Below are positions 54,412 through 61,100 of a stretch of 64,000 nucleotides of DNA, piece after piece. Source of the DNA: GWA2-66-18 sp964537395 (lineage in GTDB: Bacteria; Elusimicrobiota; Elusimicrobia; UBA1565; UBA9628); the NCBI GenBank assembly GCA_964537395.1, contig CAZIBN010000010.1, positions 1 through 64,000 of the forward strand. Direction: 5' to 3'. How positions within the stretch are numbered: position 1 is the stretch's first letter; every line of letters begins with the position of its first letter. The notes beneath the pieces were generated by a model. That model was not told the origin of the DNA. It made no database searches and worked only from the letters and a program-made list of their open reading frames with translations. Position numbers and translations under genes: made by a program.

Positions 54412-56015
54412 GAGAGTTGCCGTCCGGCCCAGAGAGAAAGAACTTCCCGGTTTATTTTCGCGTTGTGGCGGGTGTCGACGGGGAAGCCGGGATGAAACAG
54501 AAGATCCTTTACGTCCTTCGTGAATTCCGGTCTTTCCGCGATATCTAAAATCTGTTTTTTGAGCTCTTCGCTCGGAGGCGTTCCGGGCTCGAGCTCCACG
54601 CACAAGACGGGGTTAAGCCCGACCCCGACCAGGGCCGTTCTCTTCACCCCCGGATGAGCGTTGAACACGCCCTCCACGCAGATCGTGTAATGCTCCCCTT
54701 TCTCCGTCTTCACCCGGTGCGCCTTGCGCCCGCAGAACCAGAGGCGACCGAGCTCGTCGAAATAGCCGAGGTCGCCCATGCGATGCCAAAAAGTCTTGTC
54801 GTCCCCGATCTTGGCCTTCGCCATGTCCTCGATGCGCCGGAAATATTCCCCCGTCACCACGGGCCCCTTCACCACGATCTCGCCCACCTGTCCGCGCGAA
54901 GCGCGCAGATCGTCAGTCCATGTCTTGATCGGTCCTTCCTCGATCTTGATGATCGCGACCTCGATGCCGGGCACAGGCCTCCCGACGCAGATGCCCTCGC
55001 CGCGCAAGGTCTTGGCCGCAGTCTCTCCTAAAATCTCGAACGAGGACGTCAAAGCAACGGGCAATGCCTCGGTCGCGCCGTAGGGCGTATAGATGGGCAC
55101 GTTCTGGTTCAGCATCTTGGAGAATAGAGCCAGGACCTTGGCCGGCACGGGCGCCCCCGCCGACAGCACCCGCTTCAGCGTCGGCAGCGCGATGCCATGA
55201 TGAGCCCCGAACCGTCCGACGCGGTCGAGCAGCGCCGGCGAGCCGAAGAGCTGATGGATCCGGTATTGCTGGATGGGCACGATGATCGCCATCGGGTCCA
55301 CCAGCCCCGGCCGGGTGAAGTCCATGTCCGGGATGACGACGGTCTGCCCCAGCGCCACGTCGAACAGGCCGAACAGCGGGAAGGTCGCCAGAGAGACCTC
55401 CCCCTCCTTGATGTCGAACAGCGCGCGAAGCTGGTCCACCTGCGCCGAGAACATCGAGTGCTCGTAGACGGCGCCTTTCGGGGCGCCGGTGCTGCCCGAG
55501 GTGAAGAGGATCGCCGCGCGTCCGTCAGCGGGCACCGGCGGAAGCTCGCCGACGCGGCCGCGACCGAGCTCACGCATCGCCTCGAGCGTGGGCAAGCCGA
55601 GGGACGGCCCGCCCACGACGACCTTCAGGCGCGACGTCGGCGCCCAGCCGCCCGCGGCGCGCGCGATGTGCGCCTTGGCCGAGCCCACGAACGCGTCGGG
55701 CGCGGCCTCGGCGAGGCAGCGGCCCATGTTGGAGAAGCCGATGCCCGGATCGATGAGGACCGGGGTCACGCCCGCGCGGAACAGGGCGAAGGACACGGCG
55801 AAAAAGTCACGCGAGGGCGGGATGAGCACGGCCACGCGGTCGTTCTTCATGAGCCCGGCGCGCAGGAAGCCGTGCGCGAGAAGCTCCACATCTCGTCCGA
55901 GGTCCGCGTAGGAGGTGACCTGGCCGTGATGGATCAGCGCGGGCTGGTCGCCCAGGCGCTTGGCGTTGTCGAGCAGGCGCGAGCCGAGGTCGTTCACGAC
56001 CGCCGTCGGGATCAT
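54408..56015 (-). CDS. oleC: OleC, beta-lactone synthetase
   Basis: 535 residues of the AMP-dependent synthetase/ligase superfamily. AILFTSGSTGAPKGAVYEH (P-loop, about 169-187), IYTPYGATEALPVAL (about 307-321), MGDLGYFDELGRLWFCGR (about 411-428) and a C-terminal domain that ends near the REVLSLW segment. OleC uses ATP to close 2-alkyl-3-hydroxyacids to cis-beta-lactones rather than making a CoA thioester. Start and stop both overlap neighbours by 4 bp (oleB upstream, oleD downstream), giving strict translational coupling. Confidence 0.93.
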   Translation of the reverse strand: MIPTAVVNDLGSRLLDNAKRLGDQPALIHHGQVTSYADLGRDVELLAHGFLRAGLMKNDRVAVLIPPSRDFFAVSFALFRAGVTPVLIDPGIGFSNMGRCLAEAAPDAFVGSAKAHIARAAGGWAPTSRLKVVVGGPSLGLPTLEAMRELGRGRVGELPPVPADGRAAILFTSGSTGAPKGAVYEHSMFSAQVDQLRALFDIKEGEVSLATFPLFGLFDVALGQTVVIPDMDFTRPGLVDPMAIIVPIQQYRIHQLFGSPALLDRVGRFGAHHGIALPTLKRVLSAGAPVPAKVLALFSKMLNQNVPIYTPYGATEALPVALTSSFEILGETAAKTLRGEGICVGRPVPGIEVAIIKIEEGPIKTWTDDLRASRGQVGEIVVKGPVVTGEYFRRIEDMAKAKIGDDKTFWHRMGDLGYFDELGRLWFCGRKAHRVKTEKGEHYTICVEGVFNAHPGVKRTALVGVGLNPVLCVELEPGTPPSEELKKQILDIAERPEFTKDVKDLLFHPGFPVDTRHNAKINREVLSLWAGRQLS

Positions 56016-56899
56016 GCCGGGACGGGCCTCGCGACGAAATCCTTGATCAGCGCGATCGCTTCCTCGCTGGAGTCCTCGAGCAGGAAATGGCCGCTGTCAG
56101 CAAAGCGCTTCACGGTCGCCTTGGGGAAGCGCTTGATCCAGCCGTTCAGGAAGGCCTCGTCGAACACCCAGTCCTTCATGCCCCAGGTCAGCAGCATCGG
56201 CACATCCTTCAGCTTCTCGAGCTTGCTCTCGGTGTCCACGACCGTGCTCCAGGCGGGGTCGCCGGGCTGAAGCGGGATGTCCTGCACGAAGCGATGCACC
56301 GCCCGGCTTTCGCTCCAACCGTCGTAGGGCTCGTGATAGCCGTCCATCTGCTCGGGCGTCAGCGTGACCTTCGCCGTGCAGGTCCGCAGCACGACCCTGC
56401 GCACGAAGGCAAAGGCGCGCAACGGTATCCCGGTCAGATTGCCGCGCATGACGGTCAGGCCTTTGGGAAAGGGCTTCTCCGGCGGCAGGCGGAAGCAGGA
56501 GGTGTTGAGCGCCACAATCGCCTTGATGCGCTCCGGATGGCGGACCGCCCAGGACATGCCGATCATGCCGCCCCAGTCGTGCACGATCAAAGTCACGGGG
56601 CCCGTGGGCGCGATACGTTCCATGAGCGCGTCGAGGTCATCGACCCGGCTCTTGAGCGTATACTGATAGCGCTCATCGTCGGGGCGATCCGATAGGCCCA
56701 TGCCGACATGGTCGGGCACGATGCAGCGGAAATTGGGAGACAGCGCTTTGACGACGTCCCTGAAGTAGAACGACCAGGTCGGGTTGCCGTGGACCATCAG
56801 CACGGTCTCGCCCTTGCCTTCGTCGAGATAGTGCATGGCGTAACCGCCGAGGTCGAGGCGGCGGCCGGTGAACGGGTACAGCGATTTCCAAGTATTCAT
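56012..56899 (-). CDS. oleB: OleB, beta-lactone decarboxylase
   Basis: 295 residues, alpha/beta-hydrolase of the haloalkane-dehalogenase type. LMVHGNPTWSFYFRDVV (oxyanion region, about 34-50), nucleophile Asp in LIVHDWGGMIGMSWA (about 103-117), a downstream Asp in MKDWVFDEAF and catalytic His in ADSGHFLLEDSSEE. OleB decarboxylates cis-beta-lactones to cis-alkenes. Here it is a separate protein, not fused to OleC as in some actinobacteria. It overlaps the preceding 67-aa gene and oleC by 4 bp each. Confidence 0.93.
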   Translation of the reverse strand: MNTWKSLYPFTGRRLDLGGYAMHYLDEGKGETVLMVHGNPTWSFYFRDVVKALSPNFRCIVPDHVGMGLSDRPDDERYQYTLKSRVDDLDALMERIAPTGPVTLIVHDWGGMIGMSWAVRHPERIKAIVALNTSCFRLPPEKPFPKGLTVMRGNLTGIPLRAFAFVRRVVLRTCTAKVTLTPEQMDGYHEPYDGWSESRAVHRFVQDIPLQPGDPAWSTVVDTESKLEKLKDVPMLLTWGMKDWVFDEAFLNGWIKRFPKATVKRFADSGHFLLEDSSEEAIALIKDFVARPVPA

Positions 56900-57099
56900 T
56901 CGGTCGGATTTGCGTCCAGCAATTTAGATATTTTAGCGCGCAAGCGCTCAGCCTCGGCCCTGCTGGCGCCGACGCGCGAGGAATACTCCCAGTCCTCCAA
57001 GGCCTCCAGCGATTCGTTGATCGCGTTCACCAATATAATCGCCTCCCGATTCGTCAGCGTCAGCGGAATCGGGTTCGACGGATCCGCTTTCTCGTTCAT
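56896..57099 (-). CDS. 67-aa helical protein inside the ole operon
   Basis: 67 residues: a polar N-terminus then LTLTNREAIILVNAINESL and EALEDWEYSSRVGASRAEAE, predicted as two or three amphipathic helices. It has no Cys, membrane segment or signal peptide. Small proteins with an L-T-x-x-E / D-W-E / R-x-G pattern occur widely with unknown function. It starts 7 bp after oleA and its stop overlaps the oleB ATG, so it is made in fixed ratio with the Ole enzymes. It may be an assembly or docking factor, or a neutral coupling peptide. Confidence 0.75.
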   Translation of the reverse strand: MNEKADPSNPIPLTLTNREAIILVNAINESLEALEDWEYSSRVGASRAEAERLRAKISKLLDANPTE

Positions 57100-57106
57100 G
57101 ATGGGC

Positions 57107-58120
57107 CTACCACTCCAATCCCAGCATCATGCAGTTGAGACCCGAGCCGATGCCGATGAATCCGACCTTGTCTCCTTTCTCGAGGAAGCCGCGCTCATCG
57201 GCGATGGCGGCCGTGAGCGGAAGGCTGACAGTGCCGATGTTTCCGAGAAACTCGTAGGTCGGGAAGTCCTTGTCCGAGCCGACGCCGCACGCGGTCAGAA
57301 GCGCGGTCGTCTGCGGGCCGCCGACCTGGTGCGTGATCGTCTTGTTCATGGAAGCACTCGTCCAGCCCATCACCTTCGAAAAGCTCTGCCAGGTGAGCTT
57401 GGCGAGCTCCATGCCGTTCTTGAGCACGGCGGGCGCGTCGGTGCGCATGAAATCGCGGTCCCACTGGCACAGGTCCCAATGCTGGGGCGCGGCCTGGACC
57501 GTGCCGCCGAGGAGCTTCGGGCCCTTCTTGCCGAAGCTGCCGTCGGTGAGCACCACGCCGACGGCCCCTGAGCCGCCGGTGAGCGTCGCGATCGAGAGCT
57601 TGAAGTGCTCCATGGTCGGGTTCTTGATCATGGATTCGATCATCGCCTCGTTGATCTCACGGGCGGACTCGCAGGAGACGACGAGGCCGGCCTTGATCTG
57701 GCCGAGCTCGATGCGGTTGGCGATGTCGATCATGCCGGACATGACGCCGAGGCAGGCGTTGGAGATGTCGAAGACCGCGCAATCTTTGGAGACGCCGAGC
57801 TTGGCGGCGACGGCGCAGGCGGTCGCGGGCTCGGAGGACTCCTTGCACACGCCGGCGTAGATGACGACGCCGAGGTCCGCCGGTTTGACGCCCGCCTTGG
57901 CGAGGGCCTTGCGGCCCGCGTTGGCGGCGCCGTCGGAGAGCTTGAAGCCTTCGTTCCACCAGCGGCGCTCTCTGATACCGGTCAGGGCCTCGATCTGGCC
58001 GACCTGGAAGCGGAGCGCGGTGTAGACGGGCTCGATGCGCTTCTCAAGCTCGGAGGAGGTGACGACGTTGGGGGCGAGCTCGTAGGCGAGGCCGTCGAGG
58101 GTGACGCGGTTATAGCGCAT
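57107..58120 (-). CDS. oleA: OleA, head-to-head acyl condensing thiolase
   Basis: 337 residues, thiolase fold of the FabH/OleA group. Active-site Cys in DISNACLGVMSG (about 118-129), Glu in the loop GVCKESSEPATA (about 90-101, the position of the second-subunit base in characterised OleA), His in NKTITHQVGG and Asn in EFLGNIGTVSLP (about 287-298). OleA condenses two acyl-CoA (or acyl-ACP) chains by a non-decarboxylative Claisen reaction to a 2-alkyl-3-ketoacid. It follows the PUFA synthase gene after 53 bp on the same strand. A short 6-bp hairpin lies in the gap without a T-tract, so readthrough is expected. Confidence 0.93.
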   Translation of the reverse strand: MRYNRVTLDGLAYELAPNVVTSSELEKRIEPVYTALRFQVGQIEALTGIRERRWWNEGFKLSDGAANAGRKALAKAGVKPADLGVVIYAGVCKESSEPATACAVAAKLGVSKDCAVFDISNACLGVMSGMIDIANRIELGQIKAGLVVSCESAREINEAMIESMIKNPTMEHFKLSIATLTGGSGAVGVVLTDGSFGKKGPKLLGGTVQAAPQHWDLCQWDRDFMRTDAPAVLKNGMELAKLTWQSFSKVMGWTSASMNKTITHQVGGPQTTALLTACGVGSDKDFPTYEFLGNIGTVSLPLTAAIADERGFLEKGDKVGFIGIGSGLNCMMLGLEW

Positions 58121-58173
58121 TGAAGTTATTCACTCTATTCACAGCCTTACTGTCGGCAACGACAGTTGAAAAA

Positions 58174-61100
58174 TCATCCGTTGATCCTGAGCGTAAAGTC
58201 CCGCATCTCGTAGACGACGAGGCCGTCGCGCAGGAGATAGCCGTCGGCGGTGAGCGTCTTCGTCGCCTCATCCACGGCGGTGATCCAGCACTGGACCTCG
58301 ACATTCTTATTGACCGGCGTGTACTGGCCGCGGTACAGCCACTTGTGCGTTTGTCCGAGAACCATGCTTTCGAATATCCCCGCGCCGGGCCATCGGTCCC
58401 GGGCGTGGCACTTCATCAGCTCGACGAAGGACTCGAGGCCGAGGGAGCCGGGGCAAACCGGATCCTGATAGAAGTGGGCGCTAAAAAACCACTCATTGGG
58501 ATTAACGGCGCGGCGGCCGATGAGCGCGCCGAGGCCCTTCGGGCCGGCGCTGTCGTATTGCTCCACTGAGTCGAGGAGCAACAGCATTGGACCGGGCAAA
58601 GCGGGGAGACCGTCTTTTAACGGCAAACGGCGTGGAGCAGCACCCGCCGGTGCCACAAAGGGCTTCGCGCCTCTCAGGCCGACCTGCTGGGACAGCGACT
58701 CCTTGGTGAAGAAGCCGAATTCGGTTTTGCCCTTGTACACCAAACGGCCCGAGGCATCGGTCATGGTCATGTCGTAGTTCTGGATGACCATGCCGCCCGC
58801 AAGCGAGACCTTGGTCATCACGACCGAGGTGACGAGCGTGCCGGTCTCGGGCGTGATCTCGATATATTGGATCGCGTCCCCGCCGAGGTTGCGGAACGAC
58901 AGATCAGCGGGGCTTGTTAATGCCGAGCCGCAGTAGGCCGCGAGCCAGCCGCAGGGCTGCAAAGCGACCTCAAGAAGAATCGCAAACGGCATGGTCGCCT
59001 GGCCGTTCTCGCGGAAGTACCAGGCGTCCTTGGGTATGTCGTACTCGGCGACAGCCGCCGCCCCAGCCTTGAGCTCGAACGGTGCGCCCTTGGTCTCCAC
59101 GATGCGGTCGAGGAACTGATACGGCGGGCCGGGAAGGCGGGCGAGGATGCGGTCCTTGTCGAAGACCTTGTAGGGCGCGCCGAAGGCCTCGGACGGGTTG
59201 CCGTTGGAGTAGGCCATGATCTTGTCGGGACCGTACAGAACCGTTTTTTCTTTCTTAAGCCACAGGGACTCGATGGAGGCACGATTCGTTCCGGACAAAC
59301 GGACGGACATGTCGGTGATCTGAACGATATTTTTATCATCCGAGTACATGAAGGCGTCGGCGACGCAGAACGGCGTCCCGTCCGATTCATAGCCCAGCTC
59401 TTTGATGTGAAGCTCGTAGCGGGCCTTCTTGGTGGAGGCGAGGACCTGGCCGCGGCACTTGAGCTGGGAGGCGACGCCGGGGACGGGCTCGTGCCAGACC
59501 TTGCCTTTCTCCCCCACCCAGCCCATGCGCATGAGCTGGACGCGGAGCGTGTGCAGGCAGCACTCGTACATCAAGGTGCCGGGCATCACGTTGTCGTCCT
59601 TGAAGTGGCAGATCAAGTGCCAATCGTCCGGGTGAATATCCATCTCGCCGACGGCGCGGCCGAGGCCGTAGCGGCCGCCGTGAGGGTCCAGCTCGAGGAT
59701 GCGATCGACGAGCTTCATGCGGCCGGTGGGCAAGGTGTCGGGAACGAAAGGCAGGGACGCGAATGACGGACCAAATGCCGTCTTCAAATCTCCAGCGCGA
59801 AGGGCTTCGAATTGACCTTCGGTCAACGACACTTTATCGTTGAACGGCGCGAGAACTTGCCAATCGGAGGGCTTCTTACCTGGAACCGGCTGTTTTTCAG
59901 CGTCCGTGAGCACGATGCCTTTACCCTTCGCGAGTTCCGCATTCGTGAAGAAGCCGGCGCAGCCCTTACGCATGGTCAAGAGCGGTTTGCCGTCGACGGT
60001 GCTGTCGTATCTGAAGAAGAAAAGCCAGATGTCGTCGTGCTGGCCGAAGCCGTCGATCGAGATATCGTACTTGATCACCTGTCCCGGCCGGGGCAGGTGG
60101 TCGTGGAAGGTGACGATGGCGTCGAGAAGCCGATAAACCGCGTTGCCCTTGGTCTTGGAATCGATCCCCAGATATCCCGAAAGAAAGAGGTCGGCCTGGC
60201 CGGCTTCGACGACGATGCATGTCGGAATGCGGCCGGCATCCAGATACCAGCCGTTGGGAAGGACGTCATGCTCGGTGACGCAGGAGCCCGCCTTCATCGA
60301 ATTGGGAACGCCCGTCACGGACAGGATCCGGTCGCAGAGCATGAGGGGCTCTTCGGGCAGGCGCACGCGCGTGGGATAGGCGTCCACATGAGCGAAGGCT
60401 TCGCCCAGGACGGCACCGATCTTGCCGGAGGCGTACTCGAGGCAGGCCTTGCGGTCCATGAAGACGGATTTAGACGGCAACGGATCGGGCGCGGATATGA
60501 GTGCCGGAGCGACGGATTGTCCCGAAGCGATACGGATCTGCTCGCCAAGATTACGGCTTTGGAGTACGGCGAAGTTTTCCGCTAACTTTAAATACATCTG
60601 GTGGGCCTGCGCCGTCAGCGCGGCCGCGTTCGACAGGCTTATGGCCGCGGACGGCGCCGCCTGCGGGGAGCGGACTGTTTCCGGGAACAGCTGGCGTGGC
60701 GTATTCGGCACGCGGGGAGTCGAGAACTCATCGCCCGGCAGACGGGGCTCGGGGATGCGGACGCTCGGCGCGACGATGAACGGCTTTGCGGGGGCGGGAG
60801 CTTCCGCCTTCGGCGGTAACGGAGGAGTCCAGGACACCTTGGAAGACCGGCCTCCCAAGGACAAGCGGACGAATTGCGCCGGCGTGGCCGGCGCGGGTTG
60901 GTGGCCGGCGCAGAACGTCCTGGCGCCATAGAGCGGCTTCAGATCGACGGGGATCCGCTCCGCGATCAAAAAAGCCAATGTTTTAAGAATACCGGACACG
61001 TCATCGAGGCCTCGGCTGTCGACCGACCTTGCGTTGTGGGTGAGCGGACCCAAAATCTTGCCGATCATTCGTGTGCACGAGCCCTGAGGGCCAAGTTCGA

